This document shows, one piece after another, positions 1 through 7,242 of a DNA stretch of 64,000 bases (the stretch's first letter is position 1; every line of letters begins with the position of its first letter). The notes below the pieces were generated by a model. That model did not search any database, was not told the origin of the DNA, and saw only the letters and a program-made list of their open reading frames with translations. A program made the translations under genes and the position numbers. Origin of the DNA: a virus; the IMG/VR virus record IMGVR_UViG_3300046810_000166, positions 29,689 to 93,688 of that record, one strand, 5' to 3'.

Positions 1-71
1 GGCGGTGACGATTTTGTGGCTCTTGAAGCGTTGCATGCTAGGGGCCTTTGGTGGTGATTATCAAGGCCTCC

Positions 72-87
72 AGCATGTTGTCACGAC
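72..87 (-). promoter_or_regulatory. Late-promoter-like element, copy 1
   Basis: Read on the minus strand it is GTCGTGAC, two bases, then CATGCT. The box overlaps the stop codon of the DUF3307 gene (TCG TGA). It would drive a leftward operon beyond the window edge. It belongs to the family of eleven such elements described in the findings. Promoter function is inferred. Confidence 0.6.
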
Positions 88-410
88 TGCAGGAGCACCA
101 CCAAGGCCCAGCAGACTTTGCAGGCCACGTGCGCCAGCTGGTCATCGTGCAGGGTGATCGAGCCCTCGCACTTGAGGAAGTCGATCCATGCGTGCAGCGC
201 GGCCTCGCACAGGCCCAGCACCACCGAGCCGGTGGCCAGCGCCACGGCGCCGCCATGGATCAGCGCATGCGACGACAGCGCCCACGGCCAGAACTGCGCG
301 CCGATCGCCGTGTGGCGGCTCTTGCCCTCGGCGAGGAAAGGCCCCTGCAGCGGGTAGTCGGCCAGCGCGTGGCCCACCAGCATCCAGAACAGCGCGGTCA
401 GGGCGATCAT
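81..410 (-). CDS. DUF3307-like small membrane protein
   Basis: 109 aa. The N-terminal hydrophobic stretch followed by ADYPLQ, HALIHGG and a C-terminal HAWIDFLKC motif matches the DUF3307 family as I know it: small phage and bacterial membrane proteins of unknown role. I see two or three hydrophobic segments (about residues 3-18, 50-70 and 90-107). The start overlaps the stop of the upstream gene as ATGA, so it is the last gene of a translationally coupled chain. Its stop codon lies inside a promoter-like box for the next operon. The function is unknown; an envelope location is inferred from hydrophobicity. Confidence 0.75.
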   Translation of the reverse strand: MIALTALFWMLVGHALADYPLQGPFLAEGKSRHTAIGAQFWPWALSSHALIHGGAVALATGSVVLGLCEAALHAWIDFLKCEGSITLHDDQLAHVACKVCWALVVLLQS

Positions 411-619
411 GGCGCACCCTCGGCGTCGGCCCGCATGATTTCCGCCTGCAGGTAGTTGGCAAGGTCTAGCGCCTCCTCCAGCGCGTGCTGCAGCAGCTGG
501 CGCCGCGTGAGGGTGGTGCCGGCCAGCGCCACGCCATACTTGACCATGCCGACCCGCGAGCGCTGCAGGAGCAGCTGGCGATTGGCCTCTACAACTGCGT
601 CAGGGGCAATCTCGCTCAT
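407..619 (-). CDS. MazG/dATP-pyrophosphohydrolase-like small protein
   Basis: 70 aa. The core GMVKYG-x5-TLTRRQLLQHALEEALDLANYL resembles the short helical 'KYG..L...HALEEALDLA.YL' segment of phage MazG-like or dATP/dGTP pyrophosphohydrolase-domain proteins, where the EExxD acidic residues bind metal. Only one such helix pair is present, so catalysis is uncertain. The start is the ATG at 619, which overlaps the upstream stop (ATGA); longer in-frame extension upstream reads as a shadow of the previous gene. It may modify the nucleotide pool during infection (inference). Confidence 0.6.
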   Translation of the reverse strand: MSEIAPDAVVEANRQLLLQRSRVGMVKYGVALAGTTLTRRQLLQHALEEALDLANYLQAEIMRADAEGAP

Positions 620-1008
620 GGGCGCACCAGCAGGTAGAGATCCCATTCGGCCGGGTCGCCAGCAAGGCCGGCGCGCGACGGGTGCGGATCGTGCAGAATC
701 TGGCCATTCCGGCCCACCACGGCATGGTGCCCGGCCGGGTCGCGCGGCGATGGCCCGCTGATGATGTGGTGGATGGCGTCCTCGGCCCACACGATCCGGC
801 CGCGCATCATCACGAAGGCATAGCCGCGTGCGCGGCAGAACTCGGCCACCATCAGCCAGAAGTTGCCATTTCCCTCGGCATCGAGCTGGGCGAAGTGCGG
901 CACCTCGGCGATCGGCAGGTCCAGCACCGAGGCGAGGCACGCGCGCATGCAGTCGCCTTGCTGGCCCTGCTCGGGCAGGTGCATGAACTCCTGATCAGTC
1001 GGCGTCAT
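616..1008 (-). CDS. Papain/C39-like cysteine-histidine protein
   Basis: 130 aa. It shows the order GDCMRACLASVLDLP (Cys near residues 20 and 24), then GHHAVVG (His about 94) and ILHDPHPS (Asp/His about 106). This matches the Cys...His...Asp layout of small papain-fold or C39-like proteins common in phages. Whether it cleaves peptides is unknown. It sits in an overlapping gene chain and shares 14 bp with the gene upstream. No signal peptide is seen, so it is probably cytoplasmic. Confidence 0.5.
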   Translation of the reverse strand: MTPTDQEFMHLPEQGQQGDCMRACLASVLDLPIAEVPHFAQLDAEGNGNFWLMVAEFCRARGYAFVMMRGRIVWAEDAIHHIISGPSPRDPAGHHAVVGRNGQILHDPHPSRAGLAGDPAEWDLYLLVRP

Positions 1009-1267
1009 GCATCACCGCGTAGTAGTGGATGACCTGCGCGCCGTAGGAGCTCACCACGTGGCCCAAGTACAGGGCGACACCTGCCGGCACCGGGCCGCCG
1101 GGCAGCACCACGTGAACGGTGTACTCGACATAGCGAAGGGTCGGCATCGCCTCGATGTGGGCCTCATGGTTGCCCATCACGTCGACCACGGCGCGCGGCT
1201 GCAGGCCGATCGGGGCGTGGAATTTGTTGCCGCTTGCCAGCGGGATCATCAGCATTACATTGGCCAT
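995..1267 (-). CDS. Hypothetical protein (90 aa)
   Basis: I do not recognise this protein. It has a valine- and histidine-rich sequence (YTVHVVLPGG, YLGHVV, QVIHYYAVMHD) that looks beta-rich and soluble. The ATG at 1267 has only a weak GGACAG upstream. It follows a 118-base gap, so it may begin a sub-operon or be read from the upstream genes. Confidence 0.6.
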   Translation of the reverse strand: MANVMLMIPLASGNKFHAPIGLQPRAVVDVMGNHEAHIEAMPTLRYVEYTVHVVLPGGPVPAGVALYLGHVVSSYGAQVIHYYAVMHDAD

Positions 1268-1385
1268 TCTATTCTGTCCAGTTAGGGTCTATACCTTGAC
1301 ACTTATGTGTCCGAGAAAACGTTTTGCTGCCCTATTCGTACGCTATCGAGCGTCCAGCTGGACGCCCGGCTACGGTAGAGCCTAT
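1268..1385 (-). other. Intergenic gap with a 16-bp perfect palindrome
   Basis: The gap contains GCGTCCAGCTGGACGC at 1350-1365, a perfect palindrome. It could be an operator or a small hairpin in the transcript. No T-run follows, so it is not a standard terminator. I see no open reading frame and no copy of the late promoter box here. Confidence 0.4.
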
Positions 1386-1736
1386 TCAGGCGGCGGCCCG
1401 GTTGGCCCGGTCGATCGCCTGCAGGAAGGCCGGCCAGTCCGGGCGCCGGTATTCCCAAAAGCGCGCATAGGTCGGGTGCAGCACGGTGAACGCGCGCGCC
1501 AGATCCGGGGCATGGTGGTCGTTGATCTTGAGCGAACACTGGCCAGCCTCGCGGTGGCGGGTGTAGTGGCGCAGCTCCTCCACGATCGTGCGCGAGCTGA
1601 ACCGCTTCCAGCCCTTCTCGATCAGGCGCAGGGACTGCTGCTCGAAGGCCTCGTAGATCGACCCGTTCAGGGCCAGCCAGTCGAGGAAGCCGGGACGGAA
1701 GAAGGCCGCATAGGGCGTCAGGGCGGTGATGTTCAC
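1386..1736 (-). CDS. Conserved phage hypothetical (KIN-H motif family)
   Basis: 116 aa from a GTG at 1736 that overlaps the upstream stop (GTGA). The pattern of an aromatic N-terminus, a 'GSIYEAFEQQSLRLIEKGWKR' helix, SSRTIVEELR, then SLKINDHHAPDLAR and a C-terminal 'FWEYRRPDW' recalls a widespread family of small phage proteins of unknown function with the core FKINN..SP.YAR. An upstream ATG extension to 1883 reads as a shadow of the Zn-finger gene, so I reject it. Role unknown. Confidence 0.6.
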   Translation of the reverse strand: MNITALTPYAAFFRPGFLDWLALNGSIYEAFEQQSLRLIEKGWKRFSSRTIVEELRHYTRHREAGQCSLKINDHHAPDLARAFTVLHPTYARFWEYRRPDWPAFLQAIDRANRAAA

Positions 1737-1987
1737 AGCACTGGCTCCTCGGGCAGGTAGCCGACCAGCAGCGCGCGCAGGCGGCCCCATGGGTGCTGCT
1801 CGCCGAAGTTCGGGCAGTCCGCCACGTGCTGGATCTGGTGGCCATCCTGCGTGATCGGCAGGCCGCGACCGCAGACCCGGCACACCATGCTGTGGCCACG
1901 GAAGTCGAACAAGCCGCGCAGCTGCATCAGGGCGTCGGCGGTGGGCTTCTCCAGTGGCTTGTCGTGAAATACGGCGGTGATTGTCAT
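1733..1987 (-). CDS. Small zinc-finger-like protein
   Basis: 84 aa. CRVCGRGL around residue 37 and a later DCPNF give three cysteines plus nearby histidines, consistent with one zinc site. Nothing else identifies it. It overlaps the methyltransferase upstream (ATGA) and the next gene downstream (GTGA), so it is co-translated with them. A nucleic-acid or protein-binding role is a guess. Confidence 0.6.
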   Translation of the reverse strand: MTITAVFHDKPLEKPTADALMQLRGLFDFRGHSMVCRVCGRGLPITQDGHQIQHVADCPNFGEQHPWGRLRALLVGYLPEEPVL

Positions 1988-3177
1988 AGCAAACTCATCT
2001 GAGGGGTGGCTGGGACCGCATCAGCGGGCGCTGGCGGCGTTTTCTGGATGCGGATGGGCGCAGACACCGGCGCGGGTGCGATCGCCGCCTGCGGGGCCGC
2101 CTTGGCCTCTGCAGCAGCAATCCGGCGCCGGGAGATCCCGGTGAACTCGGGCGACAGGTCAAAGCCGATGAAGCGGCAGCCCTCCATGCGGGCGCCACGG
2201 CCGGTCGAGCCAGAGCCCATGAACACGTCCAGCACCACGCCGCCCGGCGGGCAGACCAGCCGGACCAGATAGCGCATCAGCTCGGTGGGCTTGACGGTCG
2301 GGTGCGGGTTGCCGTTCCGGGCGCTCCAGTCGGCAGTCTCGCAATGACGCATGGTGGCGTCCTTGGCGACCACTGGCGCATCGCCGCTTTCCACGCCATC
2401 GTTGCGATCGGCGCGCGACGGCTTCGGGCAGTAGAAGAAACGGGCCGCGTCGCCGGGGAACAGCGCTTCGACCTCGGGCGAGCCGTCATGCAGCAGGTTG
2501 GCGGGCCAGCGGCCGACCGCCTCGGTGCCGGGCACGTCCGCGCCCATCTTGAAGCCGCCAGCCTGCGCCGGGCCGGTCGCGGTGTCCGGGTTGCGGGCAT
2601 TGCCGGCGGGCGGGTTGTAGCGCACCTCATCGCCCACGCGGCAGCCGTCGATGTTCAGGGCGCCCACGCCATGCTGCAGCAGGTTCTGCGCCACGGTACC
2701 GGCCAGCGGCTTGCGGGCCACGGCGATCGGCTCATGGGATGGTTTCAGGCAGGTGCCCCAGCCGGCCCAGCGCTCGGCGTCCTCGCCCTGCAGGTCGTAC
2801 TTGGCCACGTTCCGGCTCTTGGGCATGCCGCTGCCGTACAGCCACAGCGCCTGATCGCGGATCTCGAAGCCGGCGTCCTCGATCGCGCAGGTCATCCGGT
2901 GGTAGGTGCGCGAGCCAGAGAACGCCAGCAGGTGGCCGCCCGGCTTGAGCACGCGCAGGCACTCGGCCCACAGCTCCACGTCGAAGGCGATGCCGGACTT
3001 GTCCCAGCCACGGCCCATGAACCCCAGCTCGTAGGGCGGGTCCGTCACGATCGCGTCGATGCAGGCATCCGGCAGCAGGCGCAGCATGGACTTGGAATCG
3101 CCACACTCGGCCGCGAAGCCAGCCCGGCCCAGCAGAACGTCGATCATGCGCTGCTGATTCAGGTGCACCAGCTCCAT
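1984..3177 (-). CDS. DNA methyltransferase, beta-type (N6-adenine or N4-cytosine)
   Basis: 397 aa. The catalytic motif DPPY lies at residues 46-49 and is followed by a long variable middle region (probable target recognition) and then the AdoMet-binding motif VLDVFMGSGSTG near residue 335. Catalytic-first, cofactor-last order is that of beta-class amino-methyltransferases. The C-terminal 45 residues are Ala/Pro-rich. The start is the ATG at 3177 overlapping the upstream stop (ATGA). No restriction enzyme is adjacent, so it is probably an orphan enzyme protecting phage DNA or affecting packaging (inference). The target sequence cannot be read from the gene. Confidence 0.88.
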   Translation of the reverse strand: MELVHLNQQRMIDVLLGRAGFAAECGDSKSMLRLLPDACIDAIVTDPPYELGFMGRGWDKSGIAFDVELWAECLRVLKPGGHLLAFSGSRTYHRMTCAIEDAGFEIRDQALWLYGSGMPKSRNVAKYDLQGEDAERWAGWGTCLKPSHEPIAVARKPLAGTVAQNLLQHGVGALNIDGCRVGDEVRYNPPAGNARNPDTATGPAQAGGFKMGADVPGTEAVGRWPANLLHDGSPEVEALFPGDAARFFYCPKPSRADRNDGVESGDAPVVAKDATMRHCETADWSARNGNPHPTVKPTELMRYLVRLVCPPGGVVLDVFMGSGSTGRGARMEGCRFIGFDLSPEFTGISRRRIAAAEAKAAPQAAIAPAPVSAPIRIQKTPPAPADAVPATPQMSLL

Positions 3178-3767
3178 CAGCCGCGCTCCAGCACAACGAC
3201 CGTCTTTTCCTCGTTCTCGGGCTTGTCGAGGCCCCACGCCTTGCGTTCGGCGGTCTGGACGATGGACAGCGCCTCGGCGAGGATCTTGGCGCGCTTGCCC
3301 ATGGCGAAGCCCTTTTCGTGGTCCTGCTCGCGCAGCGCCTCATACACGCGGATGCGCACCGAGTTCATTTCGTCGCGGTGGCGGGTCAGCACCTCGGCGC
3401 GGCGGCTGATGGCCAGCTGCTCGGCTGCTTGCTCGGGCGTCAGCCCGGTCAGGTCGGGCGGGGAAGGGTCCGCGTTTTTGAACGGGGCGCCGTCAACGCC
3501 CGGCGCTTGGCCGGACTCGTTTGCAGCAAAAGTTGCCAAGCGTAAGCCATCACGAACACCTGCACGATCAGCGGCCTGATGCGCCTTGTTGACCACCTTG
3601 TCGAGGTCCATGCGCTTGAGCCACTTCTGCTCCTTTGCTTTCTTTGCAACAGCCTGCTTTGAGATTCCGAGCGGACCACCCACATCGGCGTAGGAGACTT
3701 TCGGATCGCTCTCCCACATCGCGCGGGCGCTTTCCCATTGTTCGGGAGTGATGGGCGTGCGTGCCAT
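3177..3767 (-). CDS. HTH DNA-binding protein, small-terminase-like
   Basis: 196 aa. An N-terminal helix-turn-helix (VSYADVGGPLGISKQAVAKKA, residues about 24-45) precedes a linker. A C-terminal helical region follows, with HRDEMNSVRIRVYEALREQD, AKILAEALSI and AERKAWGLD, which resembles the C-terminal part of many phage small terminase subunits. I chose the ATG at 3767; a TTG 15 bases upstream has no better ribosome site. It is first in its operon, 27 bases downstream of a late promoter-like element, which fits a packaging role. The large terminase is not in the window, and the protein could instead be another DNA-binding factor. Confidence 0.55.
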   Translation of the reverse strand: MARTPITPEQWESARAMWESDPKVSYADVGGPLGISKQAVAKKAKEQKWLKRMDLDKVVNKAHQAADRAGVRDGLRLATFAANESGQAPGVDGAPFKNADPSPPDLTGLTPEQAAEQLAISRRAEVLTRHRDEMNSVRIRVYEALREQDHEKGFAMGKRAKILAEALSIVQTAERKAWGLDKPENEEKTVVVLERG

Positions 3768-3794
3768 GGTGCTGACTTTCAATAAGATGCAGTC

Positions 3795-3810
3795 AGCATG
3801 GCGTCACGAC
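3795..3810 (-). promoter_or_regulatory. Late-promoter-like element, copy 2
   Basis: Minus strand: GTCGTGAC, GC, CATGCT. The predicted start of transcription is near 3788, leaving a leader of about 20 bases before the HTH/terminase-like gene. A 6-bp inverted repeat (GTTGAC/GTCAAC) lies just upstream. Promoter role inferred. Confidence 0.7.
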
Positions 3811-3873
3811 TTGTTGACGGGGCAGGAGTCAACGGTTGACGTTGACGGCGGCGACAACCGACAACGAGCGGGC

Positions 3874-3900
3874 AAAAGAAAAGCCGCTACAGGAGCGGCT
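3874..3900 (-). terminator. Rho-independent terminator
   Basis: On the minus strand AGCCGCT-CCTGT-AGCGGCT is followed by TTTCTTTT. It ends the operon of small genes running from 5920 to 3922 and insulates the late promoter-like element just downstream. Confidence 0.85.
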
Positions 3901-3921
3901 GATAGGCGAGGTATAAAGGGG

Positions 3922-4203
3922 TCAAGCGGGAGGATCGGCCGGCTTGGGCGTCGAGGTGGACTTGCCACAGAAGGGGCAGTAGGAGGCAACCACAGGCATT
4001 TCCTTTCCCTTCTCGCTGGTGAAGCCCTTCCCGGTGCCACGGATGCGGAACGGGATGTTGATGACGAGCTTGAGGCCCATATCGTCGGTCAGCTGGAAGC
4101 CGGTCGCCGCGCAGGTGACCTTGATGTTCTCGCCGGCCTTCTCCTTCACGAATGGAACCTCGGCCAGCTCGCCCTCGATGCGCTTGATGCATTCACAGTT
4201 CAT
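3922..4203 (-). CDS. Hypothetical protein with C-terminal Zn-ribbon-like YCPFCG
   Basis: 93 aa. CECIK at the N-terminus and YCPFCGK near residue 75 provide two Cys pairs that could bind one zinc. The middle is beta-rich (IKVTCAATGFQL, LKLVINIPFRI). I do not recognise the family. Its ATG overlaps the upstream stop (ATGA). It is the last gene before a strong terminator. Confidence 0.65.
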   Translation of the reverse strand: MNCECIKRIEGELAEVPFVKEKAGENIKVTCAATGFQLTDDMGLKLVINIPFRIRGTGKGFTSEKGKEMPVVASYCPFCGKSTSTPKPADPPA

Positions 4204-4529
4204 TCGATCCTCCCAGCAGCATCCACGGCGGTGCGCATGCGATCGAGGGCCGGGATCAGCACGCTATCCTTCCATGCCACGTTGATCAGATTGTCGGACG
4301 CAGCCAGCAGCTCCTTGTTGGCGTTCAGGATCGTCAGGGCATGCTCGATCGGGCCGGCCACCCACGTGCGCATGTACAGCCTTACCTGCTCCTTCACGAA
4401 GGCGTCGACCTCGTCACGGTTGTGCAGGGTGATCTCCGGGTGGTGGATGCCGCCAAAGCCAGCGCTCTCCATCCGGGCAGATTTCAGGGCGTCCTCCAGC
4501 AGTTCAGCGATCTTGGTAATGGACTTCAT
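4200..4529 (-). CDS. Hypothetical helical protein
   Basis: 109 aa from ATG 4529, preceded by AAGGAGAAACACCCGT, a good ribosome site. It is strongly helical (KIAELLEDALKSARMES, DEVDAFVKEQVRLYMRTW) with no recognisable motif. An in-frame upstream extension to 4607 runs into the intergenic CCTTGGCAAG repeat and is rejected. Function unknown. Confidence 0.65.
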   Translation of the reverse strand: MKSITKIAELLEDALKSARMESAGFGGIHHPEITLHNRDEVDAFVKEQVRLYMRTWVAGPIEHALTILNANKELLAASDNLINVAWKDSVLIPALDRMRTAVDAAGRIE

Positions 4530-4598
4530 ACGGGTGTTTCTCCTTATGGGTGCGGACTCTGCCTCTATTGCGGGCGAGCCCATGTGGTGGTTTACGGG

Positions 4599-4614
4599 AC
4601 TTGCCAAGGGTAAA
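4599..4614 (-). repeat. CCTTGGCAAG intergenic repeat, copy A
   Basis: Minus strand reads TTTACCCTTGGCAAGT. Related copies lie at 6167-6182 and 21147-21162, all between genes. The core CTTGGCAAG is nearly palindromic, as expected for a dimeric regulator site. Function unknown. Confidence 0.45.
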
Positions 4615-4615
4615 G

Positions 4616-4804
4616 CTATTCAGGCTTCGGGCCCCGGATCTCATGGAAAACCATCGTGCGGCCCGCCAGTTCTTCCTCGGGGATGCCCATCGCCTCGGCT
4701 ATCTGGCGCTTGAGTTTCGCGCCCGCCACGAACTGGCGGCCAGTCAGCAAGAACGGCGGGTCGCTGGGCGTATCATCGGACGGCGGCAGTTTATCGGTGG
4801 CCAC
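4616..4804 (-). CDS. Hypothetical protein (62 aa)
   Basis: GTG start at 4804, with GGAGG seven bases upstream. Sequence is soluble and acidic, with FLLTGRQFVAGAKLKRQIAEAMGI and a conserved-looking EELAGRTMVFHEI. No family is recognised. It sits three bases after the preceding gene in an operon of small proteins. Confidence 0.6.
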   Translation of the reverse strand: MATDKLPPSDDTPSDPPFLLTGRQFVAGAKLKRQIAEAMGIPEEELAGRTMVFHEIRGPKPE

Positions 4805-4807
4805 GGC

Positions 4808-5104
4808 TCAGCCTCCCACCTTGTCCAGCGCTGCCTTGGCGCGCTCAACGTCCGCCATCCGGGCGCCGGCGCGCAGTTCATCCATGCGCTCGGCGATCAT
4901 GTAGCGGTTCAGGTGCTGGTCGATGATGGTTTCCTCGGCGTCGATCACGTGCCGGTCCTTCGTCATGGTCCGGGCGGCCGCTGCGATCGCGATCCCGGCG
5001 CACAGCAGGCCCTTGAGCATGCCGAACTCCTCGGGCAGGCCACGCCAGCCGTCAATAATCGCGCGGGTGCGCTCCTCGGCCGTCATCAGCGGTTTCTTCT
5101 TCAT
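4808..5104 (-). CDS. Hypothetical protein (98 aa)
   Basis: Helical protein beginning MKKKPLMTAEERTRAIIDGW, with a short hydrophobic stretch (LLCAGIAIAAAART, about residues 33-46) that may be a buried helix rather than a membrane segment. No known family is seen. Part of the 5920-3922 operon. Confidence 0.6.
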   Translation of the reverse strand: MKKKPLMTAEERTRAIIDGWRGLPEEFGMLKGLLCAGIAIAAAARTMTKDRHVIDAEETIIDQHLNRYMIAERMDELRAGARMADVERAKAALDKVGG

Positions 5105-5116
5105 GGTGTTTCCTTG

Positions 5117-5395
5117 TCAGAATGGAATGATGTCGTTCATGCCCGCGTAGATCGGGTCCACCACCTTCGGGCGGGCCTTGAACTCGGCCAGCTCGCGGGC
5201 CAGCAGCTCCACACCTTCCGGCTCGCGCTCCAGCTCGCGCAACAGGTCGTTGTAGTGGATGGTCAGGCGGCACTCAGCACAGTAAATATCACCCACCTGA
5301 TAGCTGCAGGTGCAGGCGACGCCCTCGCGGCGCTTGATGATGGCGCGCACGCTGATGATGTGGTCGACCACGGAATAGGTCGTGTTCTGGTCCAT
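5117..5395 (-). CDS. Cys-rich hypothetical protein
   Basis: 92 aa. CTCSYQVGDIYCAECRLTIH gives a CxC...CxxC arrangement around residues 28-45, likely one zinc site, followed by an acidic helix (LLRELEREPEGVELLARELAEF). It ends two bases before the neighbouring start. Possibly a small nucleic-acid-binding protein; not recognised. Confidence 0.6.
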   Translation of the reverse strand: MDQNTTYSVVDHIISVRAIIKRREGVACTCSYQVGDIYCAECRLTIHYNDLLRELEREPEGVELLARELAEFKARPKVVDPIYAGMNDIIPF

Positions 5396-5397
5396 GC

Positions 5398-5787
5398 TCA
5401 GCCGCCGATGTAGGCGTCAGCGATCGCGCGCACCAGCTCGCCACGTGCAAGCGGCGGGTTGCTGATCCAGCCACGCATGACGGTGACGCTGTAGCCGCGC
5501 AGCATATGCGCCACGCGAGTGCGGAAGATCGCGCGGTCTTGGGCGATGCTCAGGTCCAGCCCTTCGGCCTTCGGGGCGAGGAAGGACAGGTCGGACTCGG
5601 TGCACAGCATGTCGATCGCGCGCTTGGCCACCTTCCCCATATCCTCGGGCTTGTCGTGCTTGACGGCCATGGCCAGCTCGGTCAGGGTGGTTTCCAGATC
5701 GGTGTAGCTCGGCAGGCCCGCACCCTTGGCCAGTTCGTTCATTTTCAGGATCGCGCTGACTTGCTTGAGGCTGGCATTCGGTTTCAT
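5398..5787 (-). CDS. Hypothetical helical protein
   Basis: 129 aa. I start at ATG 5787 (MKPNASLKQ), preceded by CAGGGGAATCCA; an upstream in-frame ATG lies inside the previous gene. Predicted mostly alpha-helical (ILKMNELAKG, ETTLTELAMAVKH). No motif recognised. Second gene of its operon. Confidence 0.65.
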   Translation of the reverse strand: MKPNASLKQVSAILKMNELAKGAGLPSYTDLETTLTELAMAVKHDKPEDMGKVAKRAIDMLCTESDLSFLAPKAEGLDLSIAQDRAIFRTRVAHMLRGYSVTVMRGWISNPPLARGELVRAIADAYIGG

Positions 5788-5800
5788 TGGATTCCCCTGA

Positions 5801-5920
5801 TTAGCGAGCAGCGACGAAGGCCAGCGGCACACCGATGATCAGCGCGGCGTAGACCACAGCCGCCCAAGCCACCACCTTGCCCTCGTTTTCTTCGATGTAC
5901 TCAATGATTGCGTTGAACAC
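5801..5920 (-). CDS. Tiny single-pass membrane protein
   Basis: 39 aa. The GTG start at 5920 is preceded by GGGAG at six bases. An acidic N-terminus (EYIEENEGK) is followed by one transmembrane segment (AWAAVVYAALIIGVPLAFVAA). It is the first gene after a sigma70-like promoter, so it should be expressed early. Longer forms starting at 5989 would begin upstream of the promoter's -10 region and are unlikely. It may act on the host membrane (inference). Confidence 0.6.
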   Translation of the reverse strand: MFNAIIEYIEENEGKVVAWAAVVYAALIIGVPLAFVAAR

Positions 5921-5955
5921 TTTGATCTCCCGTCTGCGTTGTGTTTCGATGGAAG

Positions 5956-5984
5956 AATCATATAACGCATTGCGGTAATATGCA
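5956..5984 (-). promoter_or_regulatory. Sigma70-like early promoter with ACGCAWTGCGT-type operator
   Basis: Minus strand: TTGCAT (5979-5984), 17 bases, TATGAT (5956-5961). The spacer holds CGCAATGCG next to the -10. A 10-bp palindrome TTCATATGAA (5991-6000) lies just upstream of the -35. It should drive the seven-gene operon ending at 3922. Confidence 0.85.
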
Positions 5985-6010
5985 AGCACTTTTCATATGA
6001 ATTTCAGGCG

Positions 6011-6038
6011 AAAAAAAGGGCCGCTGTTTAGGCGGCCC
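6011..6038 (-). terminator. Rho-independent terminator
   Basis: Minus strand GGGCCGC-CTAAACA-GCGGCCC followed by TTTTTTT. It ends the transcript of the structured-RNA locus and separates it from the next promoter. Confidence 0.9.
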
Positions 6039-6185
6039 GAACGGGTAGTGTGTTTACGATCACGAAGCTAAGCAGGCTCCGTGCAGAGGACCACCGGCAC
6101 CGGGGCGGAATGCCCTATGCCACGATTCGCGGTGCCCTGCGGGAGGCATTCTGCCTCAGTTCACCGGACTTGCCAAGGATTAAGT
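6039..6185 (-). other. Structured 3' tail of the RNA locus
   Basis: Between the 54-aa gene and the terminator there is no gene. The minus strand contains GAGGCA-GAA-TGCCTC and other short hairpins, as well as copy B of the CCTTGGCAAG repeat. It is probably the transcribed 3' end of the RNA locus. Confidence 0.4.
6167..6182 (-). repeat. CCTTGGCAAG intergenic repeat, copy B
   Basis: Minus strand TTAATCCTTGGCAAGTCC. It continues as GGTGAAC, against CGTAAAC in copy A, so similarity spans about 18 bases. It lies just after a small gene. Confidence 0.45.
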
Positions 6186-6350
6186 TTACTTTCCCTCAAC
6201 ATCCACGCGATCGGCTACCTTCATCCAGAACAGCTCCACCTCCAGTTCAAGTACGCGGCTCTGCAGCGCGGCCTTGTCCTTGGCGTGCTGGGCCAGCTGC
6301 TTGGCCAGCTCCAGCGGCGTGAGGGTTTGGATGAGGTGATCTACAAGGCT
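6186..6350 (-). CDS. Small coiled-coil protein at the 3' end of the RNA locus
   Basis: 54 aa from ATG 6350. The sequence (LELAKQLAQHAKDKAALQSRVLELE) is a convincing amphipathic helix with leucine heptads. There is no clear ribosome site. It is the only credible protein between 6040 and 8970. It could be translated from the long structured transcript. Function unknown. Confidence 0.45.
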   Translation of the reverse strand, partial: SLVDHLIQTLTPLELAKQLAQHAKDKAALQSRVLELEVELFWMKVADRVDVEGK

Positions 6351-6741
6351 CATGTACGAATAGGATGGGCAAATACATCGGTTCCGACAGCTTCGCACGG
6401 TTTCGCGGCCGCGTACTCCCTGACCTGTCAGCCGGATTACGGTTCACCCACTCGGCTGGATTCTGACCGGGCCTCGACCTTCCTTTCTGCTTGTGGCGCG
6501 AACCTACAGCGGCAGCTGATTCGGTCTATCTGTAGCCAGTCTCCAGCCGAATGGGGCCTCTTTCGAGGCTCCACCGGGGCATGTTGCCTTTACGCGGAAC
6601 TGTTCATGCCCTTCCCCGCGCACAGGCGTGTCGACCCGCCTGCTAGTGATGCCGGGCTATTTTCACCGGCTACGTGTTCGCGCGATCTGATCGCGTCGAT
6701 CTTGACGGCTCGACCAATGCCGAGCGGCTACGATCATGCGG

Positions 6742-6945
6742 CATCACATAAAGAACGGCTGAGGACGATTCAGCAGCATCCAACCATTCACATCCCCTCA
6801 CAAGGGCGGGAGAGCGTAGGAACTTAATCTACGGGTTCACCGGGTTGGTCGTATAGCTTGGCCCATCTACTTTGTTTCGCACCAGCGTGGTTTTCCGGTC
6901 CCGCGCCTTAGCTACTGATTTCAATTGCCCGTTCTTTATGTGATG
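6742..6945 (-). ncRNA. Hairpin domain closed by a perfect 17-bp stem
   Basis: CATCACATAAAGAACGG and its exact complement enclose 170 bases. It is preceded on the transcript by a GCCGGG-GGTTACGG-CCCGGC hairpin. This is the longest perfect stem of the locus. No coding potential inside. Confidence 0.5.
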
Positions 6946-6996
6946 GCCGGGCCGTAACCCCCGGCGTTGACTCCCTGCCCTTCTCGGGTTTTCAGG

Positions 6997-7123
6997 CATC
7001 ACAGCCCTGCATCCTGTTCCGCGTGGCCGGAGTCGAACCGGGCTACCATCACGCTGGGACCGCGCCGCGCTTGCAAACGCATTGCGGTGTTCGGCCGAAC
7101 TTACAAGACGCAGGGCTGTGATG
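6997..7123 (-). ncRNA. tRNA-like domain closed by a 14-bp stem
   Basis: CATCACAGCCCTGC and its exact complement enclose 99 bases. Inside is a T-arm-like hairpin, CCCGG-TTCGACT-CCGGC, and a possible anticodon loop GTCCCAG (CCC, glycine) on an imperfect stem. D-arm and acceptor are poor, so this is tRNA-like at best. Confidence 0.35.
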
Positions 7124-7242
7124 GCCGACTTGCAAGGCCGGCTTTAGCTAGGGGGCCGCAGATCAAAGACTAGAACTTTCCAATCTAGGCTTAGTCACCC
7201 CCTCATCACACAGCTTGACCCTTCGCCGATCGTCACCGGCAC

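Noticed and set aside
7071-7088. Sixth copy of the early operator with TTGCAA upstream
   Set aside because: No -10 at the right distance, and it lies inside the structured RNA; taken as coincidence.
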